Part shown: piece by piece, positions 1-11,150 of the stretch
How positions within the stretch are numbered: the first letter of the stretch is position 1
How the letters are laid out: each line of letters begins with the position of its first letter
NCBI RefSeq assembly: GCF_019933235.1
Contig: NZ_CP082945.1
Coordinates: 496,001-560,000, forward strand
Reading direction: 5' to 3'
DNA: 64,000 nucleotides
Origin: Streptomyces angustmyceticus
GTDB lineage: Bacteria; Actinomycetota; Actinomycetes; Streptomycetales; Streptomycetaceae
Translations under genes and position numbers: made by a program
The notes under the pieces: generated by a model
Database searches by the model: none
Told to the model about the DNA's origin: nothing
The model's input: the letters and a program-made list of their open reading frames with translations, nothing else

Positions 1-337
1 GCCCGCTCCCACGTCCCCTCCACCCCACCCGCGGCACCTTCAACTCGGGTTTCAGGAGCGGCAGATGACGGGACAACAGAACAGCTCGCGGCCGGTTCGG
101 GCCGCTCGGCGGGGAGTTCACGGCCAGGGGGTGACCTGGCGGAGCGCGAGGCGGCGCAATGGCTCCCGGAGGGGCGTGCGGGGGCGAGAATACGTCAATT
201 GCCGTAGACCTGCCCATCGGGCATGTGCCAGCCGCACACCTTCAGTAACCTTCCGTGAAGGCTCTCCCACTCACCGCCACAAGGGAGGGCTTCGACGTTT
301 TCACGCCGCGTCCGGGCCGTCGCGAAGGAGATCCGAA
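1..337. other. Upstream region without a supported gene
   Basis: No reading frame here is convincing. An open frame runs from 65 into the first gene, but its N-terminal part is Arg/Gly-rich and low in complexity, and the only good ribosome-binding site is at 324-330, just before the GTG at 338. The stretch probably holds the promoter and leader of the roadblock-like cluster. Confidence 0.5.
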
Positions 338-721
338 GTGCCGGGTATCGATCAGGTGTTGTCCCAAGCGATGGGGATTCCCGGCGTTCGGGGCGCGGGG
401 CTGATCGACTGGACCAGCGGTCTGACACTCGGCACGGCGGGCCGGGCACCGCACGACGATCACGACGCGGCCGCCGCCGACACCGCGGAGGTGGTGCAGG
501 CCGTGGCGCGCAACGCCACCTTCGACACCACCGGCGCCGTCGGAACGGACCTCGAAGACCTCATCATCACGGCTGCGGACAGCTACCACCTCATCCGTTT
601 CGTGCATACGGCCTTCGACAGCCAGACCTACCTCTACCTCTGGCTGGACCGCACACAGGCCAATCTCGCCGTCGCCCGGCTCCGGCTGCGCGATCTGGCG
701 GCGGAGCTGGTCGCGTCCTGA
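338..721 (+). CDS. Small roadblock/LC7-like protein, paralogue of the gene at 2179
   Basis: 127 residues from a GTG start chosen for the GAAGGAG Shine-Dalgarno at 324-330. The protein resembles the product of 2179-2553 along its length. Both share an N-terminal helix ending in a glycine and 'D-x-TSG' turn (LIDWTSG here, LVDYTSG there), a central 'EDLIIT/EDMLIT' strand, a 'YHLIR/YHIIR' strand and a C-terminal 'LDRxxANLAxARLRL' helix. Those features fit the small alpha/beta roadblock/LC7 fold, which usually acts as a GTPase-activating or scaffold partner of Ras-like GTPases. No GTPase gene lies nearby. It heads a same-strand group of four genes. The family call is structural inference; the biochemical role is unknown. 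Confidence 0.7.
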   Translation: MPGIDQVLSQAMGIPGVRGAGLIDWTSGLTLGTAGRAPHDDHDAAAADTAEVVQAVARNATFDTTGAVGTDLEDLIITAADSYHLIRFVHTAFDSQTYLYLWLDRTQANLAVARLRLRDLAAELVAS

Positions 722-764
722 CGGCGCGCTCCGCCACACCGCACGAACGGTAAGGGAACCAGCC

Positions 765-1619
765 ATGGGCCTGCCCATATCTCCTCACCCGCCCGCCCCG
801 GCGGGGCTGCTCGACCGGTTCGCCGCCGAACGCGTCACCGGCGCCCTCAGCGGCCCGCACGGCTGCCTCTACCTTCTCGACGGCGCGGTCTACTGCATCG
901 AGGGCACCGCCGCCCCCGGGCTCGACCTCCGTCTGACCGCGTCCGGGAAACTGCCGCCGCAGGGCTGGCAGTACGCCGCGGAGACGGCGGGGCCGCAGCA
1001 GAGCGGCGGCCAATTCCTCATCGGCAAGGGGTGGTTGACGCAGGGCGAACTGGAGATATGCCACCTCGCCGCCCTGCTCGACGCCGCGTTCTTCGCCCTG
1101 CCGCTGACCGCCGAATCCACGACCTTCACACCCGGGGCCGGACACTGGCTGGGGGTCATACGCCCCGTCAGCGCCACCGCCCTCCAGCAGGCGACGGCCC
1201 ACCGCCGGCTGCTGCTCGACCGGCTGCGCCCCTGGGCCGCGGTCGACTCCTCGCCCGTCGTGCCCGTCCATCCGCACCCCCCGGCCCCCACCACGAGCCG
1301 CCAACGACGGCTCCTCGCCCTCGCCGACGGCAGGCACACGCCGTACGACCTGGCCAGGGCCCTGGGACAGTCCGCGTTCGGCACGCTGCTGGACGTCCGC
1401 CGCCTCGCCGCCGCCGGCCTCGTCCGCGTCCCCCGGGCGCCCGCACCGGCTCCCCTCCCCCGGCGGCGGCCCGGCGCGGCTCTGGGCGATCCCGCCCCCG
1501 TCGCCCGGGGAGGACCCGCCGCGACCTGGCAGCTGCCGGATCCGGACGTCCTCGCCACCGCCGATCCGAACGTTGCCCTCCTGGTCCGCCTGCGTACGGC
1601 GTTGGAGGAGAACCTGTGA
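765..1619 (+). CDS. PATAN/DUF4388-like protein with C-terminal winged helix
   Basis: 284 residues, ATG start preceded by AAGGG at 752-756. Residues about 15-110 have the look of the DUF4388 (PATAN) domain: 'GALSGPHGCLYLLDGAVYCIE' style strands in which a surface segment is followed by 'GxFLIGKGWLTQGEL'. Residues about 180-225 resemble a winged helix (LLALADGRHTPYDLARALG, then LLDVRRLAAAGLVRV). The tail is Pro/Arg-rich. In other bacteria DUF4388 proteins occur with roadblock proteins and gliding or chemosensory GTPases, which fits its position between roadblock-like genes. It may be a DNA-binding or scaffold member of the same signalling unit. The domain assignment is tentative. Confidence 0.6.
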   Translation: MGLPISPHPPAPAGLLDRFAAERVTGALSGPHGCLYLLDGAVYCIEGTAAPGLDLRLTASGKLPPQGWQYAAETAGPQQSGGQFLIGKGWLTQGELEICHLAALLDAAFFALPLTAESTTFTPGAGHWLGVIRPVSATALQQATAHRRLLLDRLRPWAAVDSSPVVPVHPHPPAPTTSRQRRLLALADGRHTPYDLARALGQSAFGTLLDVRRLAAAGLVRVPRAPAPAPLPRRRPGAALGDPAPVARGGPAATWQLPDPDVLATADPNVALLVRLRTALEENL

Positions 1620-1689
1620 GCCCCTGCGCACGAAGACAGTGCACCCCATGAGGCGCGTCATCAGAAGGCACGCCGTGAAAAGGAGACTG

Positions 1690-2070
1690 ATGACGATCGA
1701 ACCCCGGATACGGGAGGAACTGCATGCGCTGCGCGATCAAGTGCGCCACTTCCGGGGCGGGATGGTGGCGAGCGTCGACGGCATGGTGATCGCCCATGAC
1801 CTGCCGGACATCGAGCCGGACGGCCTGGCGGCCCTCACCGCCGCGGCGATCGGCGTCGCCAAGCGCCTCACCGACGCCACCGGACAGGGCGCCTTCGAGG
1901 AATCCCTGACCCGCGGCTCGGAGGGCTACATCGCGGCCTACTCCGCCGGGCGGCGGGCGGTCCTGACCGCGGTGGCGAGCCCGGACACCAACGTGGGGCG
2001 GCTCCATCTGCAGGCCAGAAGGGCCGCGGAGCGGATCGGCGCCCTCGTGGACGCACCACCCGACCGGTAA
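1690..2070 (+). CDS. Roadblock/LC7 domain protein
   Basis: 126 residues. The ATG at 1690 is chosen because AAAAGGAG (1677-1684) sits in front of it; an open frame extends back to 1573 but its extra residues are Arg-rich and overlap the previous gene. The sequence has the classic roadblock pattern: an N-terminal helix, a 'GGMVASVDGMVIAHDLP' strand-turn-strand, an alanine-rich helix, and a 'RGSEGYIAAYSAGRRAVLTAVA' beta hairpin followed by a long helix. It is the most typical roadblock protein of the cluster and resembles CvnB of Streptomyces conservons and MglB-type regulators. The expected DUF742 and GTPase partners are absent from the window. Confidence 0.85.
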   Translation: MTIEPRIREELHALRDQVRHFRGGMVASVDGMVIAHDLPDIEPDGLAALTAAAIGVAKRLTDATGQGAFEESLTRGSEGYIAAYSAGRRAVLTAVASPDTNVGRLHLQARRAAERIGALVDAPPDR

Positions 2071-2178
2071 CGGACCCACCCCCGCATACCCGCACGAACG
2101 CGGAAACCGGAACGCCGCGACCGCGGAAGACCGGAAGCCCGGCAACACCCCCGGAATATCGAAAGGTCTGAACTCCTC

Positions 2179-2553
2179 ATGGCTCAACTGGAATCCGCTC
2201 TCGCCGACGCGATGTCGACCATCGAGGGCGCGGTCGGCGTCGCCCTGGTCGACTACACCAGCGGTATGGCCCTGGCCACCCTGGGCGACAAGCAGGCCCT
2301 GGACCTCGATGTCGCGGCGGCCGGCAACACCGACGTCGTCCGGGCCAAGATGCGCACCATGGAGATGCTGGAACTCCAGGGCGCCATCGAGGACATGCTC
2401 ATCACCCTGACCGCGCAGTACCACATCATCCGCCCGGTGACGGGCAAGAACGGCAGCGGCCTCTTCCTCTACCTGGTGCTGGACCGCAAGCGCGCCAACC
2501 TCGCGCTGGCACGCCTGCGTCTGGCCCGGCTGGAGAACGACCTGGAGGTCTGA
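2179..2553 (+). CDS. Small roadblock/LC7-like protein, paralogue of the gene at 338
   Basis: 124 residues starting at ATG 2179 with GAAAGG at 2161-2166. The order of elements (helix, LVDYTSG turn, EDMLIT strand, YHIIR strand, LDRKRANLALARLRL helix) matches the protein at 338, so the two probably arose by duplication or act as a heterodimer. It closes the four-gene cluster; the convergent urease operon ends 17 bp further on. Function is unknown beyond the inferred roadblock-like fold. Confidence 0.7.
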   Translation: MAQLESALADAMSTIEGAVGVALVDYTSGMALATLGDKQALDLDVAAAGNTDVVRAKMRTMEMLELQGAIEDMLITLTAQYHIIRPVTGKNGSGLFLYLVLDRKRANLALARLRLARLENDLEV

Positions 2554-2569
2554 GGCGGGGCGGCCGCCG

Positions 2570-3396
2570 TCACCCGGCGGCCGCACTCCGGGCGGCCCGG
2601 TCCAGGAGGCGCCGCAGCCGGAGCGCGTCCGGGGCCACGGCCGTGGCCAGCGCCCCGGGCCCGGCGAGCGGCGCCAGGACACCCTGTCCCGCGCCGTCGC
2701 GGGTGCCGTCGCCGGCCGCGTCGCCGAGCAGCCGCACCTCGGCCGGCGCCTCCTCGAACTCCGGCCCGACGACCAGGAACTGCCCCACGGCACGGTGCCC
2801 GCCCAGGACGGCCGAGGTGTCCCAGCCGGGGACGCCGGGCCCGTACGCCGTCTCCTGGTCGAGCAGGGTGCGGCCGCCCCGGCGGACGGTGAGCCGGCTG
2901 CGCAGGGTGCCGGTCTCCTCTCCGCTGCGTCCCAGGACCTGTTCCTCGCGGAGCACCAGGCGTGCGGTGGGGGCCAGTTCGACGGTGGTGGTCATCCGCA
3001 AGTCGCTGCCCGCCGCGGAGATCAGCGGTTCGGGCAGCCAGTCCAGCCGCGCGCCGTCGCCGACCGTCAACCACACGTCGTAGCAGGCGTGTTCGCCCGT
3101 ACGGCCGGGCAGCGCGACGGTCGCGGCGGCGGAGGTGACGTGCAGCGCGCTGTCCGCCTCGGCGGTGGCCTCGATGCCCAGGCGGTCGCCGCCCAGCGGG
3201 GCGCTCATGGCGCCCACGACACAGACCCTGGCCTGGTTGCCGTGCCCGCGGATACGGCGCAGCGCGAACGGTCCGTCGCCGTCGAGGACCGGCAGCCGGG
3301 TGGTGCCGCCCGCCGCGTCGGCCCGCGCGACGACGCGGGCGGTGGCGCACAGCCCGCCGGCGGCGCGGGCCGTCTGCGGCGCGGGTGGTGCGAGGG

Positions 3397-3400
<4 letters not shown>
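2570..3400 (-). CDS. ureD: Urease accessory protein UreD (UreH)
   Basis: 276 residues. The start is the ATG at 3400-3398, which overlaps the ureG stop by four bases (ATGA), showing translational coupling. UreD is the scaffold that binds apo-urease and, with UreF and UreG, delivers nickel to the active site. The sequence shows the family's beta-rich core: [19 protein letters not shown] near residue 35, '[22 protein letters not shown]' near 65 and '[11 protein letters not shown]' near 110. It is the last gene of the operon, as in other Streptomyces. Confidence 0.93.
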
Positions 3401-4098
<698 letters not shown>

Positions 4099-4147
4099 TC
4101 CGGTGGTGGGGTCGGGCGGCGCGGGATCCGCCGGAAGGGCGGCCGGG

Positions 4148-4822
4148 TCAGGACGCGAAGAGGCGTACCGGCCAGGCGGCGTGCTGTTGGGCGGTGATGT
4201 CGAGCAGCGGCGCGGAGACCGCGGGCAGTGCGCCGGTTCCCTCGGTGCCGGTCCGCAGCGCGGCCTCGGTGGCGCGGTGGGCGACCTGGTCGAGCTCGGT
4301 GGTGAGGCGGGCGAGCACGGCGGTGGCGTCGAAGGGGTCCAGGCTCAGCAGCCGGACGGCCGCGGTGGCCGGGCCGCTGAGGTTCTCGTAGGCCGCGGCG
4401 TAGGCGGCATCGAGCGGGGGCAGGCCCGCCGACCGGGCGGCCAGGCCCAGGACGACGGGCTGGTGGGCGCCGCGGGGGCGGGCCGCGGCGAGCGCGTCGA
4501 GGGCCTCGCTCGGCCAGGTCGCGCGGGCCGCCCGCATCATCTGCCGGCCGAGCCGCCGGGCGACCTGCCGCAGGGCGGGCACCGGGGTACGGGCGTCGGC
4601 GGCGTCGTCCAGGAGGAGCGGGTCGTGACCGTCCGCGGCCGCGGCGGCGAGGGCCGCGGCGACCAGGCCGGCGGTGTGCAGCCGGCCCCGGCAGAAGGTC
4701 TCCAGAGTGGCGGCGTCCGTGATGCGGCCCGCGGCGACGGCCGGTTCGGCGCCGCCCGAGTGGGCGTGCCCGCCGGCGGGGAACCGGCCGTCGGCGAGGA
4801 CGAGCAGCGCCGCGCGGCTCAT
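4148..4822 (-). CDS. ureF: Urease accessory protein UreF
   Basis: 224 residues from ATG at 4822, giving the family-typical beginning [19 protein letters not shown]. UreF is an all-helical accessory factor that joins UreD and UreG in the urease maturation complex and gates GTP hydrolysis. The usual C-terminal segment ([22 protein letters not shown]) is present. No strong Shine-Dalgarno precedes the start; it lies 38 bp after the ureC stop and is probably read through from that transcript. Confidence 0.92.
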   Translation of the reverse strand: MSRAALLVLADGRFPAGGHAHSGGAEPAVAAGRITDAATLETFCRGRLHTAGLVAAALAAAAADGHDPLLLDDAADARTPVPALRQVARRLGRQMMRAARATWPSEALDALAAARPRGAHQPVVLGLAARSAGLPPLDAAYAAAYENLSGPATAAVRLLSLDPFDATAVLARLTTELDQVAHRATEAALRTGTEGTGALPAVSAPLLDITAQQHAAWPVRLFAS

Positions 4823-4860
4823 CGGTGGTCCGGGGTGGTCGTGGGGAGGTTCATCGGATC

Positions 4861-6582
4861 TCAGAAGAGGAAGTACCGCTGGGCCATGGGCAGCTCGCGG
4901 GCGGGCCGGGGCTCGACCACCTCGCCGTCGATGGTCACGGTGAAGGTGTCGGGGTCGACCTGGACGCGGGGCAGGGCATCGTTGTTGCGCATGTCGGCCT
5001 TGGTGCGGCCGCGGGTGCTGTGGATGGCCTCGTACGGCTTGGCCAGCGCGAGGCGCTCGGGCAGCGCGTCGTCGAGGGCCTGCTGGGAGACGAAGTTGAC
5101 GGAGTTGCTGCCCGGGGCCCTGCCGATGGCGCCGAACATCGGGCGGGGCAGCACCGGCTGCGGGGTGGGGATGGAGGCGTTGGCATCGCCCATCTGCGCG
5201 TAGGCGATCTGGCCGCCCTTGATGACCAGCTGCGGTTTGACGCCGAAGAACGCCGGGTCCCACAGCACGAGGTCGGCGAGCTTGCCGTCCTCGACGGAGC
5301 CGACGACATGGTCGATGCCCTGGGCGAGAGCCGCGTTGATGGTGTATTTGGCGACATAGCGGCGGGCGCGGAGGTTGTCCGCGCGGCCGTCGCCCGGGAG
5401 GGTGCCGCGGCGCCGCTTCATGACGTGGGCGGTCTGCCAGGTGCGCAGCACGACCTCGCCGATCCGGCCCATGGCCTGGGCGTCGGAGGACATGATCGAG
5501 ATGGCGCCGAGGTCGTGCAGGATGTCCTCGGCCGCGATGGTCGAGGGCCGGATCCGGGATTCGGCGAAGGCCAGGTCCTCGGGGACGGCCGGGTTGAGGT
5601 GGTGACAGACCATCAGCATGTCGAGGTGCTCCTCGACGGTGTTGACGGTGTGCGGCCGGGTGGGGTTGGTCGAGGCGGGGAGCACGTTCGGCTCGGAGAC
5701 CATCGCGATCATGTCGGGGGCGTGGCCGCCGCCGGCGCCCTCGACGTGGAAGGCGTGGATGCCGCGGCCGGCGATGGCGGCGAGGGTGTCGCCGAGGAAC
5801 CCGGCCTCGTTGAGGGTGTCGGTGTGGATCGCGAGCTGGGCGCCGCTCTCCTCGCAGACGGTCAGGCAGGCGTCGATGACGGCGGGGGTGGCGCCCCAGT
5901 CCTCGTGGATCTTGAAGCCGAGGATGCCGGCCCGCAGCTGGTCGCGCATGGAGGCGAGGGAGGTGGTGTTGCCCTTGCCGAGCAGGCCGACGTTGACCGG
6001 CAGGGAGTCCATCGCCTCGAACATCCGGGCCACGTGCCAGGCGCCGGGGGTGATGGTGGTGGCCTTGCTGCCCTCGGCCGGTCCGGTGCCGCCGCCGACG
6101 AGGGTGGTGATGCCGGAGGCCAGCGCCTCCTCGGCCTGCTGGGGGCAGATGAAGTGGACGTGGGTGTCGATGCCGCCGGCGGTGAGGATCTTGCCGTTGC
6201 CGGCGATGACCTCGGTCTCCGGGCCGATGACCAGGTCGGGGTGGACGCCGTCCATGGTGTCGGGGTTGCCGGCCTTGCCCAGGGCGGTGATCCGCCCGTC
6301 GCGGATGCCGACGTCGGCCTTGACGACGCCCCAGTGGTCCAGCACGACCGCGCCGGTGATCACGGTGTCGGGGGTGCCCTCGGCGCGGGTGGCGCGGGAC
6401 TGGCCCATCGATTCGCGGATCACCTTGCCGCCGCCGAAGACCGCCTCGTCGCCGGCCCGGCCGGGTCCGCCGGAACGGTCCTCGGTGATCTCGATGAGCA
6501 GGTCGGTGTCGGCGAGCCGGATCCGGTCGCCGGCGGTCGGGCCGAAGAGATCGGCGTACGCCTGGCGGGTCAGCTCAGCCAT
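4861..6582 (-). CDS. ureC: Urease alpha subunit (catalytic)
   Basis: 573 residues, the normal length for UreC. It hydrolyses urea to ammonia and carbamate at a dinuclear nickel centre in the cytoplasm. All catalytic residues are visible: nickel ligands H141 and H143 (HVHF), H253, H279 and D367, the lysine to be carbamylated K224 (GFKIHEDWG), and the mobile-flap C326-H327. Each sits seven positions after its counterpart in Klebsiella urease, so the enzyme should be active. The start overlaps the end of ureB by eight bases. Confidence 0.98.
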   Translation of the reverse strand: MAELTRQAYADLFGPTAGDRIRLADTDLLIEITEDRSGGPGRAGDEAVFGGGKVIRESMGQSRATRAEGTPDTVITGAVVLDHWGVVKADVGIRDGRITALGKAGNPDTMDGVHPDLVIGPETEVIAGNGKILTAGGIDTHVHFICPQQAEEALASGITTLVGGGTGPAEGSKATTITPGAWHVARMFEAMDSLPVNVGLLGKGNTTSLASMRDQLRAGILGFKIHEDWGATPAVIDACLTVCEESGAQLAIHTDTLNEAGFLGDTLAAIAGRGIHAFHVEGAGGGHAPDMIAMVSEPNVLPASTNPTRPHTVNTVEEHLDMLMVCHHLNPAVPEDLAFAESRIRPSTIAAEDILHDLGAISIMSSDAQAMGRIGEVVLRTWQTAHVMKRRRGTLPGDGRADNLRARRYVAKYTINAALAQGIDHVVGSVEDGKLADLVLWDPAFFGVKPQLVIKGGQIAYAQMGDANASIPTPQPVLPRPMFGAIGRAPGSNSVNFVSQQALDDALPERLALAKPYEAIHSTRGRTKADMRNNDALPRVQVDPDTFTVTIDGEVVEPRPARELPMAQRYFLF

Positions 6583-6886
6583 CGAGAGTGCCTCCGGTCT
6601 CGCCCCGCAGGCCGGCGACGATGCGCTTGCCCCCGAGGGGGACGAGTTCGATCTCGGTGGGGATGCCGGGTTCGAAGCGCACGGCGGAGCCGGCCGGGAC
6701 GTTCAGCCGCTTGCCGTACGCGGCCGCGCGGTCGAAGTCGAGGCCGGGATTGGCCTCGGCGAAGTGGTAGTGGGAGCCGACCTGGACGGGGCGGTCGGCG
6801 GCGTTGAGGACGGTCATGCGCGTGCGGGGAAGGCCCTCGTTGAGGCGCACCGGCTCGTCGGCGGGGAAGATCTGTCCCGGGATCAT
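6575..6886 (-). CDS. ureB: Urease beta subunit
   Basis: 103 residues, usual size for a separate UreB. It is a structural subunit packing on UreC. Typical elements are [18 protein letters not shown] at the start, '[18 protein letters not shown]' and '[14 protein letters not shown]'. The reading frame lies 17 bp after ureA and overlaps ureC by eight bases. Confidence 0.97.
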   Translation of the reverse strand: MIPGQIFPADEPVRLNEGLPRTRMTVLNAADRPVQVGSHYHFAEANPGLDFDRAAAYGKRLNVPAGSAVRFEPGIPTEIELVPLGGKRIVAGLRGETGGTLDG

Positions 6887-6903
6887 CGTCTGCTCTCCCG
6901 TGG

Positions 6904-8682
<1,779 letters not shown>

Positions 8683-8721
8683 GCCACCCGCCCCACCGCA
8701 CGGTCAGCGCCTGCTGAACCG

Positions 8722-9036
8722 TCAACTCTCGCGACCCGGCCGCCGTTCCCCGGCAGCCGGGTCGCGGTGTTCCGCCGCGATGCCGAAGCGGCGCCGTTCG
8801 CCCGGAGCGGACGGCAGCTGCCGCACGGACGAGACCGTGCTGATCACCTGCTCCTCCTCCGCGCCCTGTTCACGCCGCCCCAGCTCTTCCAGAAGCTGCA
8901 GGTCAGCGGCGGACACCAGCGCCACCAGCGGCTTGCCGTGGCGGGTGACGACCACCCGCTCACCGCCGTAGACGACTCGGTTGATCAGATCCGCCAGCTC
9001 CGCACGAGCTTGCGTCACCGGAATTTCGTAGGCCAT
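8722..9036 (-). CDS. Phd/YefM-family antitoxin without a neighbouring toxin
   Basis: 104 residues. Residues 1-50 (MAYEIPVTQARAELADLINR, then GGERVVVTRHGKPLVALVS) are the Phd/YefM DNA-binding and dimer domain. The C-terminal half, which normally wraps the toxin, is Glu/Arg-rich and not recognisable. Only 39 bp separate its stop from the convergent aminopeptidase stop, so no toxin gene follows. It faces clpP across a region holding two TGTACA hexamers, the known YefM operator core. It may therefore be a stand-alone autoregulator that also controls clpP. Confidence 0.88.
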   Translation of the reverse strand: MAYEIPVTQARAELADLINRVVYGGERVVVTRHGKPLVALVSAADLQLLEELGRREQGAEEEQVISTVSSVRQLPSAPGERRRFGIAAEHRDPAAGERRPGRES

Positions 9037-9054
9037 GCTCCCATTCTAACGGGA

Positions 9055-9069
9055 TGTACATCCTGTACA
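9055..9069. promoter_or_regulatory. YefM-type operator between antitoxin gene and clpP
   Basis: The sequence TGTACATCCTGTACA carries two copies of TGTACA, each itself palindromic, separated by TCC. TGTACA is the recognition core of YefM repressors at yefM-yoeB operators. It lies 19 bp upstream of the antitoxin start and 26 bp upstream of clpP, so one bound repressor could govern both promoters. Confidence 0.75.
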
Positions 9070-9094
9070 TTTTTCACAGAGGAGAGGAGCAGAC

Positions 9095-9730
9095 ATGCTG
9101 CAACCGACGGCCCGCTATGTCCTTCCGGAGTTCACCGAGCGCACCTCGCAGGGGACGCGCACCATGGACCCGTATTCCAAGCTGCTCGACGAGCGCATCA
9201 TCTTCCTGGGCACACCGATCGACGACGCCTCCGCCAACGACGTGATGGCGCAGCTCATCCACCTCGAACACGCCGCGCCCGAACAGGACATCTCGCTCTA
9301 CATCAACTCCCCCGGCGGCTCCTTCACGGCGATGACCGCCATCTACGACACGATGCGCTTCGTGTCGTGCGACGTGATGACCGTCTGCCTGGGGCAGGCC
9401 GCCTCGTCCGCCGCGGTACTGCTGGCCGCCGGCACGCCCGGGAAGCGGCTGGCGCTGCCCGGCGCCCGGGTCCTGATCCACCAGCCGTCGTTCGGCGAAC
9501 CCGTCCAGGGGCAGGCCACCGATCTGCAGATCCAGGCGCGGGAGCTGCTGCGCACCCGCGAGATGCTGGAGGAGATGCTGGCGCGGCACACCGGGCAGCC
9601 CCGCGAGCGGATCGCCGCCGACATCGAGCGCGACAAGATCTTCGACGCCCGCGCCGCGCAGGAGTACGGCCTGATCGACCAGATCACCCGCGACCGCAAG
9701 CAGTCGGCGCTCCGGCCCGCGGCGCGGTGA
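9095..9730 (+). CDS. clpP: ATP-dependent Clp protease proteolytic subunit (ClpP family)
   Basis: 211 residues from ATG 9095 behind GAGGAGAGGAG. It is a serine peptidase barrel subunit that degrades proteins fed by Clp ATPases. The catalytic triad is visible as S104 (GQAASSAA), H129 (LIHQPS) and D180 (IERDKIFDA). Typical helices (LHINSP-like LYINSPGGS, and [13 protein letters not shown]) are present. There is no companion ATPase or second clpP next to it, so it is a paralogue away from the housekeeping clpP1P2 locus. It shares an intergenic operator with an antitoxin gene and overlaps the next gene by four bases. Confidence 0.93.
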   Translation: MLQPTARYVLPEFTERTSQGTRTMDPYSKLLDERIIFLGTPIDDASANDVMAQLIHLEHAAPEQDISLYINSPGGSFTAMTAIYDTMRFVSCDVMTVCLGQAASSAAVLLAAGTPGKRLALPGARVLIHQPSFGEPVQGQATDLQIQARELLRTREMLEEMLARHTGQPRERIAADIERDKIFDARAAQEYGLIDQITRDRKQSALRPAAR

Positions 9731-10044
9731 GCGCGATGCTGCCGCCCGAACCGCCGCCGCTGCCCGCGCTCACCCGCGCCGAGGGCGAACTCGTCGACAG
9801 CTATCTGGAGGTGCTCGATCTGCTCGGCCGGATCAACCCGGCCCGCTGCGGCGGCACCTACACCGGACTACGGGCCGCCCAGGCGCTCGTCGGCAAGGCC
9901 GCCCGGCTGCGGGACGCGCTGACGCTGATGCACAGCCGGGGCGAGAGCGAGGTGCACTCCGCGACGATGGCCCGCGCACTGCGCGTGCTGGACGGCGAGC
10001 GCCGGGCCGGGCTCGTGACGATGCCGCCACCCGGGGAGAACTGA
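9727..10044 (+). CDS. Small helical protein coupled to clpP
   Basis: 105 residues starting at GTG 9727, overlapping the clpP stop (GTGA). The first part is Pro-rich ([19 protein letters not shown]); the rest is helical, with '[43 protein letters not shown]'. I do not recognise the family. Coupling suggests production in step with ClpP, perhaps as an adaptor, but nothing in the sequence proves that. Confidence 0.7.
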   Translation: MSAMLPPEPPPLPALTRAEGELVDSYLEVLDLLGRINPARCGGTYTGLRAAQALVGKAARLRDALTLMHSRGESEVHSATMARALRVLDGERRAGLVTMPPPGEN

Positions 10045-10111
10045 CGCGGGGACACACGGAGAGGCTGCGCAGACGGCGTAGCGTCCGCACCCGATCTGAG
10101 GAGGCGACGAA

Positions 10112-10195
10112 TTGCGCGGGCGAACGCAATTCCCCCGGTCGCGGATGTTTCGCCGCTGGTCCGCGGGGTGCAACACCCCGCGCTGCCGCACCTGA
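10112..10195 (+). CDS. Possible 27-residue peptide
   Basis: A TTG start seven bases after a perfect GAGGAGG (10098-10104) opens a 27-codon frame rich in Arg and ending CNTPRCRT. It lies in the otherwise empty 10045-10329 stretch. It could be a leader peptide or chance. Confidence 0.25.
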   Translation: MRGRTQFPRSRMFRRWSAGCNTPRCRT

Positions 10196-10329
10196 GGGAA
10201 CAAAACTAACCATTCGGGTCAATTGTGACCCATCTCACATACGGCATTTTCGGCTCGGAATTCGGGTGCCGGGTGCGTGACGATCCCTTCGACGACAAGA
10301 CCCCGCCACAGCGACGGGGCGGTCCGCAC

Positions 10330-10513
10330 GGGCGCCCAATCCCGCCGCCGTGCCGGATGACCGGTCGACGATGTGGATCGGCGGGAGCGGAGGACCCGAG
10401 CAGGACGGGGTCCCGGCCAGCACGGCCGAGGACCTCTTGGGGTGAAGCCGTACGCACGGCCGGGCATCTTCGCCTGCCCGAACCCGACAGGTCTTCCTTC
10501 GCAGGCGGCTGAC
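10330..10513 (+). ncRNA. c-di-AMP (ydaO/yuaA-type) riboswitch
   Basis: The leader of the following NlpC/P60 gene contains the conserved blocks of the ydaO aptamer in order: GCGGAGGACCCGAG (10387-10400), GGGGTGAAGCCGTACG, CCCGAACCCGACAG (10477-10490) and a closing GCAGGCGGCTGACG (10501-10514) that can pair with the CCGCCGCCG near 10334. In actinobacteria this riboswitch sits before rpf and NlpC/P60 cell-wall hydrolase genes and shuts them off when c-di-AMP is high. Boundaries are approximate. Confidence 0.82.
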
Positions 10514-10526
10514 GAAGGGTTTGCGC

Positions 10527-11000
10527 ATGACCGTGCGCATGCATACGCCGAATCTGCTGGCACGCGCCGGCACCGTCACCGCTCTGACGCTGGTCACGCT
10601 CGGCGGGACCACCGTCGCTCCGGGAGCGGCCGGGAACGCGGAAGCCGCGTCCGTATCCGTCCACGCGCTACGGATCGCGGCGTCCAAGAGCGGAGCTCCT
10701 TACCGGTACGGCGCCCAGGGGCCGCACGCCTTCGACTGTTCGGGGCTGACGCTGTACTCGTTCAAGCGCGCCGGCCGGGCCCTGCCGCGCACCGCGGCCG
10801 CGCAGTACAGCCGCACCCGGCGCATCCCGGCAGGCGCGCGCCGACGCGGCGATCTGGTCTTCTTCCATTCGCGCAGCGGCATCTACCACGTCGGGATCTA
10901 CGCGGGCCAGGGCCGGATGTGGCATGCGCCCAAGGCCGGGAGCGTGGTGCGGCTGGAGCGGATCTGGAGCCGTTCCGTCACGTACGGGCGCGTGGGCTGA
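10527..11000 (+). CDS. Secreted NlpC/P60 peptidoglycan endopeptidase
   Basis: 157 residues from ATG 10527, with GAAGGG at 10514-10519; a TTG two codons earlier is possible. After a signal peptide (residues about 1-41, ending AEAAS) comes a minimal NlpC/P60 domain. Catalytic C71 (FDCSGL), H121 (YHVGIYAG) and the third polar residue H133 (MWHAPK) are visible. It cleaves peptidoglycan stem peptides outside the cell. There is no SH3 or LysM targeting domain. Control by the c-di-AMP riboswitch in its leader is likely. Confidence 0.92.
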   Translation: MTVRMHTPNLLARAGTVTALTLVTLGGTTVAPGAAGNAEAASVSVHALRIAASKSGAPYRYGAQGPHAFDCSGLTLYSFKRAGRALPRTAAAQYSRTRRIPAGARRRGDLVFFHSRSGIYHVGIYAGQGRMWHAPKAGSVVRLERIWSRSVTYGRVG

Positions 11001-11150
11001 CCTGCGGGTTCACCCCCGTGCCCGGTCACGTTCCCGCGTGCCCGGGTGCGGTGGCGGGCGGCCGCCACCGCACGGGCCGCTCTCCGTGGGGATTCCGCCG
11101 CCCCGCGGACGAACCGGTGACAGCTCTGCCCCTGCGGGGGCGGACCGCCT

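Noticed and set aside
4825..6807. 660-codon open frame antisense to ureC
   Set aside because: It mirrors the codon bias of ureC, is Gly/Val/Asp-rich with no known domain, and ureC has every catalytic residue.
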